Positions 41,680 to 51,127 of a stretch of DNA of 64,000 nt are shown here, piece by piece (the first letter of the stretch is position 1; every line of letters begins with the position of its first letter). Both the position numbers and the translations under genes were made by a program. Source of the DNA: Cryobacterium glucosi (GTDB taxonomy: Bacteria; Actinomycetota; Actinomycetes; Actinomycetales; Microbacteriaceae); NCBI RefSeq assembly GCF_004402235.1, contig NZ_SOFS01000019.1, forward strand, positions 186,001 to 250,000, written 5' to 3'. The notes beneath the pieces are model-generated. The model had not been told where the DNA came from. It did no database searches and was given only the letters and a program-made list of their open reading frames with translations.

Positions 41680-41913
41680 ATGAGCACCAAAGCGGAGCAA
41701 ATCCTCGCCGGCCTCGGCGGATCAGGCAACCTCGTCGAGATCGAGGCGTGCATCACCCGACTGCGCACCGAGGTGAAGGACCCCGCCCTCGTGAACGAGC
41801 CTGCGCTCAAGGCGGCCGGCGCCCACGGCGTCTTCCGGTCCGGCACCATCGTCCAGGTCGTCGTCGGACCAGAGGCCGACAACCTCGCCGAAGACATCGA
41901 AGACCTCCTGTGA
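41680..41913 (+). CDS. nagF: PTS EIIB component (GlcNAc/glucose type)
   Basis: A 77-residue free-standing EIIB domain. The phosphorylation site Cys24 lies in EACITRLRTEV, and the phosphate is passed from EIIA to the sugar through EIIC. GGAGG precedes ATG 41680. The stop overlaps the EIIA start (GTGA). It is divergent from dasR-nagE and is the partner for the NagE permease; the name nagF follows the Streptomyces convention. Confidence 0.9.
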   Translation: MSTKAEQILAGLGGSGNLVEIEACITRLRTEVKDPALVNEPALKAAGAHGVFRSGTIVQVVVGPEADNLAEDIEDLL

Positions 41914-42404
41914 GCCGTGGGGCTCCCGTCGTCCTCGTGACGCCCGTCGTCGTCCTCGCGCCCGTCCCCGGTCGCGCCGTCGGTCTCGCCGAGGTCCCCG
42001 ATCCCACGTTCGCCCAGGCGATCGTGGGTCCCGGCGCCGCGATCGACCCACCGCGGGGCATGGTCGACGCGATCGCGCCGATCACCGGCAGGCTGCTCAA
42101 GGTCTTCCCGCACGCCTTTGTGATCCTCTCCCCCGACGGGATCGGCGTCCTCGTCCACCTCGGTATCGACACCGTCGAGCTCCGCGGCGAGGGCTTCACC
42201 CTGCGGGCGAAGCAGGGCGATCAGGTTGCAGCCGGCGACGTGATCGTGACCTGGGACTCCGCGGCCGTCGAGGCTGGCGGACGTAATCCCATCGTGCCGG
42301 TCATCATCCTCGAGCGCACACACGAGAACATCGCCCTCGCCGATGCCGTCACTGCGGGCGCCGACCTTGCCGCCGGCGACCTCTTCCTCACCGTCACCTC
42401 CTGA
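41910..42404 (+). CDS. PTS EIIA component (Crr type)
   Basis: A 164-residue EIIA-Glc-type protein. GVLVHLGIDTVEL contains the phosphorylated His83, and His68 (KVFPHAF) is the second active-site His. The N-terminal ~35 residues are longer and more hydrophobic than in E. coli Crr. GTG 41910 overlaps the EIIB stop. Transfers phosphate from HPr to EIIB. In Streptomyces the equivalent gene crr is shared by several transporters, so this protein may serve other EIIs too. Confidence 0.9.
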   Translation: MSRGAPVVLVTPVVVLAPVPGRAVGLAEVPDPTFAQAIVGPGAAIDPPRGMVDAIAPITGRLLKVFPHAFVILSPDGIGVLVHLGIDTVELRGEGFTLRAKQGDQVAAGDVIVTWDSAAVEAGGRNPIVPVIILERTHENIALADAVTAGADLAAGDLFLTVTS

Positions 42405-42412
42405 CGGGCTGT

Positions 42413-42477
42413 TCCGCGAGAGCGGAGAAATGGCCCCTTCGCGCGCAGCGAAGGGGCCATTTTCGTACTCTCGCGGA
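42413..42477. terminator. Nested double hairpin after EIIA
   Basis: Inner stem: AAATGGCCCCTTCGC (42428-42442) pairs with 42448-42462 over a GCGCA loop and ends in TTTT-like bases, an intrinsic terminator for the plus-strand EIIA. Outer arms: TCCGCGAGAG (42413-42422) and CTCTCGCGGA (42468-42477). The ABC exporter converges from the other side. Confidence 0.8.
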
Positions 42478-42479
42478 CC

Positions 42480-42508
42480 GGCATCCGCTGTGAACGCGTG
42501 CGGATGCC
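42480..42508 (-). terminator. Hairpin at the end of the ABC exporter operon
   Basis: GGCATCCGC (42480-42488) pairs with GCGGATGCC (42500-42508) over 11 bases, directly after the exporter stop at 42510 on the minus strand. No T-run is seen, so termination may rely on the larger hairpin at 42413-42477. Confidence 0.5.
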
Positions 42509-42509
42509 G

Positions 42510-44315
42510 CTACACGAGTGATTCCCGCCAGGCCGCGTGCAGCTGGGCGAACCGTCCGGTGCCGTCGATCAGGTCGTCGGGCGCGCCGTCCTCGACGATG
42601 ATCCCGTGCTCCATCACGAGCACCCGGTCTGCGATCGCGACCGTGGACAGCCGGTGCGCGATGATGACGGCCGTGCGGTCGGCGAGCAGGGTCTGCAGCG
42701 CCTGCTGCACGAGCCGCTCGCTCGGGATATCGAGCGAGGACGTCGCCTCGTCGAGGATCAGCACCGCCGGGTCGGCGAGGAAGGCCCTCGCGAACGAGAT
42801 CAGCTGGCGCTGCCCGGCGGACACTCGGCCACCGCGTTTGTTCACGTCGGTGTCGTATCCGCCGGGAAGGTTCTCGATGAACTCGTGCGCGCCGACGGCA
42901 CGCGCCGCCGCCACGATTTCGGCGGGAGAGGCGTCCGGTTTGCCGATCGCGATGTTGTCGGCGACCGAACCGCTGAACAGGTACGCCTCCTGGGTGACCA
43001 TCACGATGGCGCGACGGAGGTCCTTGGGGTGCAGCCGTCGCAGGTCCACCCCGTCGAGCAGCACCTGGCCGTCGGTGGGGTCGTAGAACCGCGCCATCAG
43101 CTTCGCGAGCGTCGACTTGCCTGCCCCGGTCGAGCCGACGAGGGCGATCGTCTGCCCTGCGGGAATCGCAAGGTCGAAGGTCGGCAGAATCACCCGGTCG
43201 GACTGGTACTCGAAGCGCACCCCGGTGAAGGTGACGGCGCCGCGCGCCTCCCACAGGTCGACGGGGGCAACCGGGTCCGGCACACCGGGGAGTTCCTCGA
43301 GCACGCCGGAGATCTTCTCGAGCGCCGCCGCGGCGGACTGGTACGAGTTGTAGAACATCGCCATCTCCTCCATCGGATCGAAGAACCGCCGGGTGTAGAG
43401 CAGCGCCGCGAGGAGCGCACCGATCGCGAGCTGCCCGTCGACGACGCGGAATCCGCCGAGCAGGAGCACGACGGCGACCGCGACGTTGCCGATCAGGATG
43501 AGGCCGGGGTCGAAGATGCCGAACAGCTGGATCACCCGGCCGTTCACCTTTCGGTAGTCCTCGACGAGCTCGCCGAAGACCTCCTCGTTGCGTCTCTCCG
43601 CCCGGAACGCCTTGACGGCGCGGATGCCCGTCATCGTCTCGACGAACTTCACGATCAGGCTCGCCGATGCGGTCCTCGACCGCCGGAACAAGGTCTGCGA
43701 CCGCACCTGGAACCAGCGGGTGAGCGCGAACAGCGGCACCAGGGACCCGAGCAGCACCAGCCCGCTGACGCCGTCGAGGCTCACGAGCGCGATCGCCGTG
43801 AAGGCCATGTACAACACGCCCTGCACGAGCTGGTTGATACCCGAGTCGAGCAGTTCCCGGATCGCGTCGAGGTCGCTGGTCTGCCGGGAGATGATCCGCC
43901 CGGAGGTGTACGACTCGTGGAACTCGAGGCTGAGCCGCTGGGTCTGCAGGAACACCCGCTTGCGGAGGTCGATCAGCACTGCCTGGCTGATCCTGGCCGA
44001 CATCATCGTGTACCAGGCGATGAGGATCGCCCCGATCACGCCGGTGAGGAGGTAGACCCCGCCGGTCGCCGCGAGCGGGAGCCAGTCCTGGGCGAGGAGG
44101 GCAGGCAGTCCCTTGTCGATCCCGAACGCGATGAGGGCGGGACCGGCGACCTGGGCCGCGGTCGAGAGCACCACGACGAGCATCGCCGCGGTGACCCGCC
44201 AGCGCACCGGGCGGAGCAGGGAACCGAGCAGGCGCAGCGAGCGCGCCCGGATCTGCTTGCTTTCGGACGCGGTGAAATTGTTGCGTTCTTCGCCTTCGAC
44301 TCCGGTGACGCTCAT
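42510..44315 (-). CDS. ABC exporter half-transporter, subunit 2
   Basis: A 601-residue fusion of a six-helix ABC transmembrane domain (residues ~30-330) and an ATPase domain. Walker [10 protein letters not shown], signature [10 protein letters not shown] and Walker [13 protein letters not shown] are intact, with the H-loop AHRLSTV. It pairs with the product of the overlapping gene at 44312 as a heterodimeric type IV (MsbA-like) multidrug or lipid exporter. ATGA overlap with the upstream gene. The signature Ser is present here, so this is the canonical site of the dimer. Confidence 0.9.
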   Translation of the reverse strand: MSVTGVEGEERNNFTASESKQIRARSLRLLGSLLRPVRWRVTAAMLVVVLSTAAQVAGPALIAFGIDKGLPALLAQDWLPLAATGGVYLLTGVIGAILIAWYTMMSARISQAVLIDLRKRVFLQTQRLSLEFHESYTSGRIISRQTSDLDAIRELLDSGINQLVQGVLYMAFTAIALVSLDGVSGLVLLGSLVPLFALTRWFQVRSQTLFRRSRTASASLIVKFVETMTGIRAVKAFRAERRNEEVFGELVEDYRKVNGRVIQLFGIFDPGLILIGNVAVAVVLLLGGFRVVDGQLAIGALLAALLYTRRFFDPMEEMAMFYNSYQSAAAALEKISGVLEELPGVPDPVAPVDLWEARGAVTFTGVRFEYQSDRVILPTFDLAIPAGQTIALVGSTGAGKSTLAKLMARFYDPTDGQVLLDGVDLRRLHPKDLRRAIVMVTQEAYLFSGSVADNIAIGKPDASPAEIVAAARAVGAHEFIENLPGGYDTDVNKRGGRVSAGQRQLISFARAFLADPAVLILDEATSSLDIPSERLVQQALQTLLADRTAVIIAHRLSTVAIADRVLVMEHGIIVEDGAPDDLIDGTGRFAQLHAAWRESLV

Positions 44316-46297
44316 CGTGCGGCCTCCTCTCGCTCGGTCTGTTCTGTCCGTGCGGCCGATTCGTCCCTGGCGACCTGCCTGGTGGCGTCGCGCCGTTCTT
44401 CGTCTTCAAGGCTCGAGATGACGAACCGGTAGTGCTCGTTGGTGCGCAGGAGCTCGGAGTGCCGGCCGACCGCGGTGATCCGGCCGTCCTCGAGCAGGGC
44501 GACCCGGTCGGCGAGGGTGACCGTCGACGGCCGGTGCGCGACGATGAGCGCCGTCGTCGAGGCGAGCACCTCGCGGAGGGCGGCCTCGACGAGGGACTCG
44601 GTGTCGACGTCGAGCGCGGAAAGCGGGTCGTCGAGCACGAGCACCGCCGGCTTCGCCGCGACCGCGCGGGCGAGCGCGATCCGTTGGCGCTGGCCGCCGG
44701 AGAGGCTCATGCCCTCCTCGCCGACGAGGGTGTCGACGCCGTCGGGCAGGTCACGCACGAAGCCGGCCTGCGCGACCTGCAGGGCCTCCTCGAGCGCGGC
44801 ATCCGCTGCCGCCGACCGCTCGGCGAACTCCGGCCTGCCGAGCAGCACGTTGTCGCGCACGGATGCCGAGAACAGCGTCGCGTCCTCGAACGCCATCGCG
44901 AGGTGGCCGCGCAGGTCTTCGCGGCCGAGCGAGCGCACGTCGACACCGTCGAGCGTGACCGCGCCCTGGGTGACGTCGTAGAGGCGGGTGGTGAGTGCGG
45001 TGAGGGTGGACTTGCCCGAGCCGGTCAGCCCGACGAGGGCCATGGTCTCCCCCGGCTGCAGCACGAGGTTGACGCCGTCGAGCAGGTCGGGGAAGCGCGC
45101 CGGCGAGTCGGGGTAGCGGAAGTGCACGTCCTCGAAGGCGAGTCGGCCGCGCGGCTCGGCGAGCGTGACGGGCCTGTCGGGGTCCGTGATGCTGTTCGGG
45201 GCGTCGAGCACGTCGAAGTACCGGTCGGTCGCCGTGCGGGCGTCGAACGTCATCGACAGCAGGAACCCGATCGATTCGACCGGCCAGCGCAGCACGGTCG
45301 CCGTCGCGAAGAATGCGACGAGGCCACCGACGCTGAGGTCACCCTGCGCGGCGAGCCAGACTCCGACCACGAGGCAGAGCGCGAACGCGACATCGGGCAC
45401 CATCAGGAGCCAGAGCCAGATGCCGGCGATCGCGCGCGCCTTCTCGATCTCGGTGCCACGAAGGTCTTCCGCCTGCTGCGAGAAGTTCTTGAGCGCGAAA
45501 CCGCCGCGCCCGAACGCCTTGAGCACGCGGATGCCGTGCACGGACTCCTCGACGGCCGTCGCGAGGTCGCCGGCCTGGTCCTGGCTGCGCCGGGCCACGA
45601 CGGAGTACTTCTCCTCGAACAGGTACCCGACGATCCAGAGCGGAATCGAGCAGGCGATGAAAACGACGCCGAGGATCCAGTTCATCGAGACCAGCACGGC
45701 GGCGCCGATCACGATCGTGACGATATTGACGACCAGGAGGACCAGGCCGAAGGAGATCCAGCGCCGGATCAGGTTCAGGTCGCTCACCGCGCGGGACAGG
45801 AGCTGTCCGCTCGGCCAGCGATCGTGGAAGGAAACCGGCAGGTCCTGCAGGCGCGCGTAGAGCGCGTTCCGCATGCTCGCCTCCACGTGGGTGCCCGGGA
45901 CCAGCACGAACCAGCGGCGGAGGGCGATCAGGATGGCCTCGAGCACGCCGAGGCCGAGGACGACCAGCACGGCGGGCCAGATTCCGGCGGGGTCCTGACG
46001 GGACAGGGCGCCGTCGACGAGGCCCTGCAGCACTTGCGGGATCGCGAGGGCGACGACCGCGGCCAGGAGCGCGGCGATCATGCCCAGCACGAGCCGGGGC
46101 AACGCGGGTCGCACGTAGGGGAAGAGGCGCAGCAGGGTGCGCAGCGTGCTCGCGCGCTTCCCGGGCTGCTCAGGGGCCGCCGCCGGTGTGGCAGCAGGTG
46201 TGCTGGGTGGCGTCGAGGCGGTCGGTGGGTTCGGAGTCGTGTCCATGGGAGTGGGTGGTGTGGTTTCGATGGGAGTGGTTGGTGTGATCTGGGTCAC
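44312..46297 (-). CDS. ABC exporter half-transporter, subunit 1
   Basis: A 661-residue half-transporter. A Thr/Pro-rich N-terminal tail of ~45 residues precedes the transmembrane domain; the ATPase has Walker [10 protein letters not shown], signature [10 protein letters not shown] and Walker [13 protein letters not shown] (Asp instead of the usual catalytic Glu), so its own hydrolytic site may be degenerate, as is common in heterodimeric exporters. I place the start at GTG 46297; the frame is open to 46420 without a ribosome binding site. It follows the short ORF at 46511-46597 and probably shares its promoter. Substrate unknown. Confidence 0.85.
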   Translation of the reverse strand: MTQITPTTPIETTPPTPMDTTPNPPTASTPPSTPAATPAAAPEQPGKRASTLRTLLRLFPYVRPALPRLVLGMIAALLAAVVALAIPQVLQGLVDGALSRQDPAGIWPAVLVVLGLGVLEAILIALRRWFVLVPGTHVEASMRNALYARLQDLPVSFHDRWPSGQLLSRAVSDLNLIRRWISFGLVLLVVNIVTIVIGAAVLVSMNWILGVVFIACSIPLWIVGYLFEEKYSVVARRSQDQAGDLATAVEESVHGIRVLKAFGRGGFALKNFSQQAEDLRGTEIEKARAIAGIWLWLLMVPDVAFALCLVVGVWLAAQGDLSVGGLVAFFATATVLRWPVESIGFLLSMTFDARTATDRYFDVLDAPNSITDPDRPVTLAEPRGRLAFEDVHFRYPDSPARFPDLLDGVNLVLQPGETMALVGLTGSGKSTLTALTTRLYDVTQGAVTLDGVDVRSLGREDLRGHLAMAFEDATLFSASVRDNVLLGRPEFAERSAAADAALEEALQVAQAGFVRDLPDGVDTLVGEEGMSLSGGQRQRIALARAVAAKPAVLVLDDPLSALDVDTESLVEAALREVLASTTALIVAHRPSTVTLADRVALLEDGRITAVGRHSELLRTNEHYRFVISSLEDEERRDATRQVARDESAARTEQTEREEAAR

Positions 46298-46510
46298 GAG
46301 TAGAGCCTGTTCGGATACATGGTGCCGATGGACGCCAGCGGGGTGCGCTGGGCGTCGAGGAGTCGAAAAAGTCGCGTCGGAGTCGCGTTCGACGGCGGGC
46401 GGGAAGCTGGGCGCTTCCATACGGTCGCGACGACGGGACGCCGGTCGCGGGCTGCGGGTTACGGGCGGGGTGCTGGAGGAGGGAGCCGACGCGCGATGCG
46501 GATGGAGTGG
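46298..46510 (-). other. Leader segment between the short ORF and the ABC exporter
   Basis: This stretch holds no gene I can support. On the minus strand it can form a CGTCG/CGACG stem (46390-46394 with 46375-46379) directly followed by TTTTT (46370-46366), and a GACGCC-AGCG stem-loop near 46330-46356 closer to the exporter start. The order short ORF, hairpin with T-run, exporter suggests an attenuator, but the stems are weak. Confidence 0.35.
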
Positions 46511-46597
46511 CTAGGCCGCGTTGTCGTGGACGCCCACGGCAGAGCCAGCGCCGGTGATCGCATTCCCAGCGAGCTGGGGCTGTGCTGTCTGTGTCAT
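46511..46597 (-). CDS. Short ORF (28 aa), possible leader peptide of the ABC exporter operon
   Basis: A 28-residue reading frame beginning MTQTAQPQLAG and ending GVHDNAA. Its ATG (46597) is preceded by TCAGGAGG at 46603-46610 with five bases of spacing, one of the strongest ribosome binding sites in the window. A plausible promoter (TTGCGC at 46679-46684 and TACTCT at 46655-46660, 18 bases apart) lies upstream, and no other gene stands between it and the exporter. It could be a regulatory leader peptide or an exported peptide; I recognise no family. Confidence 0.5.
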   Translation of the reverse strand: MTQTAQPQLAGNAITGAGSAVGVHDNAA

Positions 46598-46654
46598 GTC
46601 GGCCTCCTGAGCGCGTCGAATCCTCGTTGTGCTCCCCGTGTCAGGCAGCCTTCC

Positions 46655-46684
46655 AGAGTACGACCCCACCGTGCGTCGGCGCAA
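46655..46684 (-). promoter_or_regulatory. Probable promoter of the short ORF / ABC exporter operon
   Basis: TTGCGC and TACTCT on the minus strand, spaced by 18 bases. The predicted transcript starts about 50 bases before the short ORF. Confidence 0.4.
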
Positions 46685-46719
46685 GCACCTCTTTGAGAGT
46701 CAGGTCCGCGGACTCCCGG

Positions 46720-47508
46720 TCAGCGGATGCGTACGCTCAGGCAGGTGACGCAGCCCTCGAGCTTCTCGAATTCGGAGATGTCGACGGTGACGACGCGGTA
46801 ACCGCGGGCGGCGAACAGGGCGGCCGAGCGCGGGGCCGCGCTCGACATCAGCACCGCGTCCGGGGCCAGCACAACGACAGCGGTGCCGCACTCCTCCGGG
46901 ACGGGCAGGAAGGGTTCGAACACCGTCGAGTCGTCGACGAGGGGCGGATAGCCGATCACGGTCGCGTCGGGCAGGGCGGTGACGGCGGACTTGAGATGCA
47001 GCACCTTGCTGATCGGGACCGCGACGACGGTGTAACCGCGCGGGACCAGGATGTCGCGGAGCTGGTCGATGCCGGCGTCGTTCGTGCGCAGGCTGCGGCC
47101 GACGTACACGGTCCGGCCGATCTTGAGTACGTCGCCGCCGTCGAGGGTGCCGGGCAGCGCGAGGCGGTGCACCGGGATGCCGAGGCCGCGGACGGCGGCC
47201 TCCGCCCCCGCGGTCTCGTCCCGGCGGCTCGGGGCCCCCGGGCTGGTCAGCACGGCGATGTCGCCGAAGGAGATGACGGCATCCTCGATGAAGACCGAGT
47301 CAGGGAGCAGCGGGGCCGGTTCGACCTCGATCACGTCCCAGCCCTCCGCGGCGAGCGCTGCGACGTAGCCGGCCCACTGGGTGCGGGCGAGCCCGAGGTC
47401 GACGGGGACGCGCTCGATGTGCGTGAGCTGGCCCTCGGCGAGGTTGTCGGCGGGGCGACGGACCAGGGCGATCCGGCGAGCGGCGGGGTCGAATGCGGGG
47501 ATGTCCAT
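46720..47508 (-). CDS. Dimethylarginine dimethylaminohydrolase (DDAH) family protein
   Basis: A 262-residue guanidine-modifying enzyme of the amidinotransferase fold. Conserved residues are in SVFIEDAV (71-78, substrate carboxylate region), LDGGDVLKIG (122-131), His171 (VLHLKSAV) and Cys256 (GCVTCLSV), forming the Cys-His-Glu triad. It would hydrolyse methylarginine or a related guanidino compound to citrulline-like product and amine. ATG 47508 is used; the frame extends to 47889 inside the MscS gene, which is a shadow. Substrate within the family is not certain. Confidence 0.85.
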   Translation of the reverse strand: MDIPAFDPAARRIALVRRPADNLAEGQLTHIERVPVDLGLARTQWAGYVAALAAEGWDVIEVEPAPLLPDSVFIEDAVISFGDIAVLTSPGAPSRRDETAGAEAAVRGLGIPVHRLALPGTLDGGDVLKIGRTVYVGRSLRTNDAGIDQLRDILVPRGYTVVAVPISKVLHLKSAVTALPDATVIGYPPLVDDSTVFEPFLPVPEECGTAVVVLAPDAVLMSSAAPRSAALFAARGYRVVTVDISEFEKLEGCVTCLSVRIR

Positions 47509-47569
47509 CCCGACAGTGTATGGGCTCGCCGGGTGCGGCTTCGCCGGCCGCGCGCAGGTGCCCCGCCGG

Positions 47570-48817
47570 TCAGAGCTTCTGGTCGCTGATCTCCTGGATC
47601 GGCATCGAGCGGGTGAATTCCTCGCCGCGGTGCACGGCTTCGGAGTCTCCGGAGAACAGGCCGGGTGCCTCGGTGACGGGGCGTTGTTCCCTCGCGGCGC
47701 TCGTGGCCGACGTCGTGGGGCGGCGGGCCGGCTGCCGAACCTCGACGCGGCCGAGCGGGAGTGCGTCCGGGTTCTCGGCGACGAGCCACCCGACGAGGTT
47801 CTCTCGCACGATGCAGCGCAGGTCCCAGAGCATCGCGGCGTCCCCGGCCGAGACCAGAACACGGATGCGGACGAAGCCGCCGACGGCATCCGTCACCTGC
47901 AGCACGGCAACGCGCCGGTCCCAGAGCTCCGTCTGGGCGACGATCCGGTTCAGTTCCTCGCGCATGGCCCCGGTGCTGACCCTCCAGTCGACGTCGAACT
48001 CGACGGAGCCGAGCAGTTCGCTCGTGCGGCGCGTCCAGTTCTGGAACGGCGTCGTCGTGAAATAGGTCGAGGGCAGCACCATCCTGCGGTCGTCCCAGAT
48101 GTGCACGACGATGTAGGTGAGGGTGATCTCCTCGATCCGGCCCCACTCGTTCTCGACGATGACGACGTCGTCGACGCGCAGGGCGTTGCTGAAGGAGAGC
48201 TGCATGCCGGCGAAGACGTTGGCGAGGCTCGACTGGGCGGCGAGGCCGGCGACGACGCTCAGGAGACCCGCCGAGGCGAAGAGGCTCGCCCCGACCGCAG
48301 CGGCCCCTGGGATGCTGAGCAGCACCGTGCCGATCGCGCAGACGATGACCACGACGACGCTGATCCGGCGGAGCATACGCAGCTGGGTGCGGACCCGCCT
48401 GGCCACCCGGTTGTCCCGCACGTCGATGCGGTACCGCGCGGCGATGACTTCCTCGAAGAAGTACACCAGCGCCGCGACGAGCCAGGTCGCCGCCGCGATG
48501 AACAGGGCGCGCATGATGAAGTCGACCGCGAGGGTCAGGTCCGGCGTCGTCGTCAGGTACACGGACGTCACGATCCAGAGGGCGCCGATCAGGATCACAA
48601 TCCGGAAGGGACGCCGGCACAGGCGGATGAACGCGCGCGCCCAGGCCCGCTTGCGCGCGGCCATCCGGAAGACGAGCGCGGCGACCGCGGTGATCACAAA
48701 GGCGCTGATCACCGCGACGACGAACGCGATCAGAAAGGTGGGTTCGATGAAACCGTCGAGCAGCGGCACGGGTGTCCCTTCGACCGGACCGCCGACTAGC
48801 GAACCGGACCCTTCCAT
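47570..48817 (-). CDS. MscS-family mechanosensitive channel
   Basis: A 415-residue membrane protein. Three or four N-terminal helices lead into the pore-lining region GASLFASAGLLSVVAGLAAQSSLANVFAGMQLSFSNALRVDDVVIVENEWGRIEEITLTYIVVHIWDDRRMVLPSTYF, the MscS TM3 plus beta-domain signature. The C-terminal ~60 residues are polar and Pro/Arg-rich. It releases osmolytes on hypo-osmotic shock. It lies between purH and the DDAH gene with short gaps, so it may be co-transcribed by read-through. Confidence 0.92.
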   Translation of the reverse strand: MEGSGSLVGGPVEGTPVPLLDGFIEPTFLIAFVVAVISAFVITAVAALVFRMAARKRAWARAFIRLCRRPFRIVILIGALWIVTSVYLTTTPDLTLAVDFIMRALFIAAATWLVAALVYFFEEVIAARYRIDVRDNRVARRVRTQLRMLRRISVVVVIVCAIGTVLLSIPGAAAVGASLFASAGLLSVVAGLAAQSSLANVFAGMQLSFSNALRVDDVVIVENEWGRIEEITLTYIVVHIWDDRRMVLPSTYFTTTPFQNWTRRTSELLGSVEFDVDWRVSTGAMREELNRIVAQTELWDRRVAVLQVTDAVGGFVRIRVLVSAGDAAMLWDLRCIVRENLVGWLVAENPDALPLGRVEVRQPARRPTTSATSAAREQRPVTEAPGLFSGDSEAVHRGEEFTRSMPIQEISDQKL

Positions 48818-48851
48818 CGTGCCAGACCCCGCTGGCAGGAGCCTCCGCGGA

Positions 48852-50528
48852 TCAGTGGAAGAAGTGGCGCTCTCCGGTGAAGTACATCGCGACGCCGGCC
48901 TCTACGGCAGCGGCGATGACCTCGGGGTCGCGCACCGAACCTCCTGGCTGTACGACCGCGGTGACCCCGGCCTCGAGGAGGACCTGCAGGCCGTCGGCGA
49001 ACGGGAAGAACGCATCGGAGGCCGCGACGGAGCCGGCGGCCCTGTCCCCGGCGCGCAGCACGGCGAGGTGGCACGAGTCGACCCGGTTGACCTGGCCCAT
49101 GCCCACGCCGACGGATGCCCCGGAGCGGGCGAGCAGGATCGCGTTCGACTTCACGGACCGGCACGCCTTCCACGCGAACTCGAGGTCGGCGCGGGTGGCC
49201 GCGTCGACCTCCTCGCCGGCGGCAAGGGTCCAGGTCGAGGAGTCGAAGTCTTCGAACGAGTCGGTCTCCTGCACGAGCAACCCGCCGGAGATCTGGCGAA
49301 GCTCGAGCGAGGAACGGTGGTAGTTCTCCGGAAGCTCGAGCAGGCGGATGTTCTTCTTCTGGCTGAGCAGTTCGAACGCGGCCGGTTCGAAGCCGGGTGC
49401 GACGAGCACCTCGGTGAAGATCTGGCTGACGGTCTCGGCCATGCCGAGGGTCACGATGCGGTTGGCCGCGATGACCCCGCCGAATGCGGAGACCGGGTCG
49501 CAGTCGTGAGCCCGCTTGTGGGCCGAGGCGATCGCATCCGGCGCCTTGGGGTTGGCCACGGCGATGCCGCACGGGTTGGCGTGCTTGATGATGGCGACGG
49601 CCGGTTCGGCGAAGTCGAAGGCCGCGCGCACGGCGGCATCGGCGTCGACGTAATTGTTGTAGGACATCTCCTTGCCGTGGCGCTGCACCGCCTGGGCGAT
49701 GCCCTCTCCGCCTTCGCCGAGGTAGAGCGCGGCGGCCTGGTGCGAGTTCTCGCCGTAGCGCAGCACGCTGCCGCGGGTGGCCTCGATCGCGAGGGTGCCG
49801 GGGAAGGGGCCCTCGTCGTCGAAGGCGGTGCCGATCACGGCATCGAACTCGTCGAGGATGGCCTCATCGAGGGCCTCGGTGTCGTCCTGCCACTGGTCGT
49901 AGACGTTCTCGGTGAACCACGCGGAGACGCTCAGGTCGTAGCCGGCCGTGTGCTCGAAGGCGAGCGAGGCGAGCTTGCGGCGCAGCTCGAGCGTCGTTCC
50001 CCCTGCGGAGACGGCGGTGACGATCTCGCCGTAGTTCTCCGGGTCGACCACGATCGCGACGTTCGGGTGGTTCTTCGCCGCGGCGCGCACGAGTGCGGGG
50101 CCGCCGATGTCGATCTGCTCGATGACCTCGGCAGCGGGTGCGCCGGAGTTCACGGTCTCGACGAAGGGGTAGAGGTTCACCACGACGAGTTCGAAGGGCG
50201 CGATGCCGAGCTCGGTGAGCTGGGCCTCGTGGGCGGCGAGCCGCAGGTCGGCGAGGATGCCGGCGTGCACTCCGGGGTGCAGGGTCTTGACCCGCCCGTC
50301 GAGGGACTCCGGGAAGCCCGTGACGGCGGCGACATCGGTCACGGCGAAGCCCGCGGCACGGATGCTCGCCGCGGTCGACCCCGTCGACACGATTTCGACG
50401 CCGGTCGCCACGAGGGCCGCCGCAAGCTCGACCAGGCCGGTCTTGTCGCTCACCGAGATGAGCGCCCGCCGCACCGGGACGACATCGCGTTCGCGGTAAA
50501 GGCTCTGGTCGTTGCTGTGCCCGCTCAT
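48852..50528 (-). CDS. purH: Bifunctional AICAR transformylase / IMP cyclohydrolase
   Basis: Last two steps of IMP synthesis, using 10-formyl-THF. The 558-residue protein starts with the IMP cyclohydrolase domain ([53 protein letters not shown]) and continues with the AICAR transformylase domain ([48 protein letters not shown]). ATG 50528 overlaps the purN stop (ATGA); a longer open frame overlaps purN and is rejected. Confidence 0.97.
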   Translation of the reverse strand: MSGHSNDQSLYRERDVVPVRRALISVSDKTGLVELAAALVATGVEIVSTGSTAASIRAAGFAVTDVAAVTGFPESLDGRVKTLHPGVHAGILADLRLAAHEAQLTELGIAPFELVVVNLYPFVETVNSGAPAAEVIEQIDIGGPALVRAAAKNHPNVAIVVDPENYGEIVTAVSAGGTTLELRRKLASLAFEHTAGYDLSVSAWFTENVYDQWQDDTEALDEAILDEFDAVIGTAFDDEGPFPGTLAIEATRGSVLRYGENSHQAAALYLGEGGEGIAQAVQRHGKEMSYNNYVDADAAVRAAFDFAEPAVAIIKHANPCGIAVANPKAPDAIASAHKRAHDCDPVSAFGGVIAANRIVTLGMAETVSQIFTEVLVAPGFEPAAFELLSQKKNIRLLELPENYHRSSLELRQISGGLLVQETDSFEDFDSSTWTLAAGEEVDAATRADLEFAWKACRSVKSNAILLARSGASVGVGMGQVNRVDSCHLAVLRAGDRAAGSVAASDAFFPFADGLQVLLEAGVTAVVQPGGSVRDPEVIAAAVEAGVAMYFTGERHFFH

Positions 50529-51118
50529 ATCTGGGAGTGCTCCTTGAGGTTCGTGTTTCCGTTGGCGATGTCGAGAACGGCCTGCACGAGCAGGCGCCGT
50601 TCGACGATCTTGATCCTGGCGTGCAGGGAGTCCTCGGTGTCGTCCTGAAGCACCGGCACCCGCTCCTGCGCGACGATGGGCCCGTCGTCGACACCGGTGT
50701 CGACGACGATGAGGCTGGCTCCGGTCTCGGGGACGCCGGCGGCGAGCGCGTCGCGCACCCCGTGGGCTCCTGGAAATTCGGGCAGGTAGGCCGGATGCGT
50801 GTTGAGCAGGTTCGGGGTCAGTGCGGCGACGACCCTGGCGGGCAGGAGACGCATGAAGCCGCTGAGCACCACGAGATCCGGCGTCCATTGCCGGATCACG
50901 GCGAGCAGTTCGTCGCCCCACTCCTCGCGCGACTCGAACGAGCTGTACGGAACCGTGAAGGTGGACACGCCGAACTCTTCACCGAGGTCGAGGCCGTCCG
51001 CGTCCCTGTCTGCCCCGATCGCGACGACCCGCGCCGGGTACTCGGCGTCCTGGCACGCTTCCAGGAGGGAACGGAGGTTGGATCCCCCGCCGGAAATCAA
51101 TACGACCAATGACAGCAC
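50525..51118 (-). CDS. purN: Phosphoribosylglycinamide formyltransferase
   Basis: Transfers the formyl group of 10-formyl-THF to GAR. The 197-residue protein has [16 protein letters not shown] (phosphate loop), [35 protein letters not shown] with the Asn-His pair, and [20 protein letters not shown] with the catalytic Asp. The start is GTG 51118 without a clear ribosome binding site, ten bases after the perM-like stop. ATGA coupling to purH. Confidence 0.96.
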   Translation of the reverse strand: MLSLVVLISGGGSNLRSLLEACQDAEYPARVVAIGADRDADGLDLGEEFGVSTFTVPYSSFESREEWGDELLAVIRQWTPDLVVLSGFMRLLPARVVAALTPNLLNTHPAYLPEFPGAHGVRDALAAGVPETGASLIVVDTGVDDGPIVAQERVPVLQDDTEDSLHARIKIVERRLLVQAVLDIANGNTNLKEHSQI

Positions 51119-51127
51119 TGGACGAGC

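Noticed and set aside
41680..42404. EIIB and EIIA as a frameshifted single gene
   Set aside because: The GTGA overlap is a normal coupling junction, and each protein is a complete domain with its phosphorylation site.
46298..46420. Longer start of the ABC exporter at 46420
   Set aside because: No ribosome binding site and an unconserved Pro/Arg leader; GTG 46297 fits the family better, although its own site is weak.
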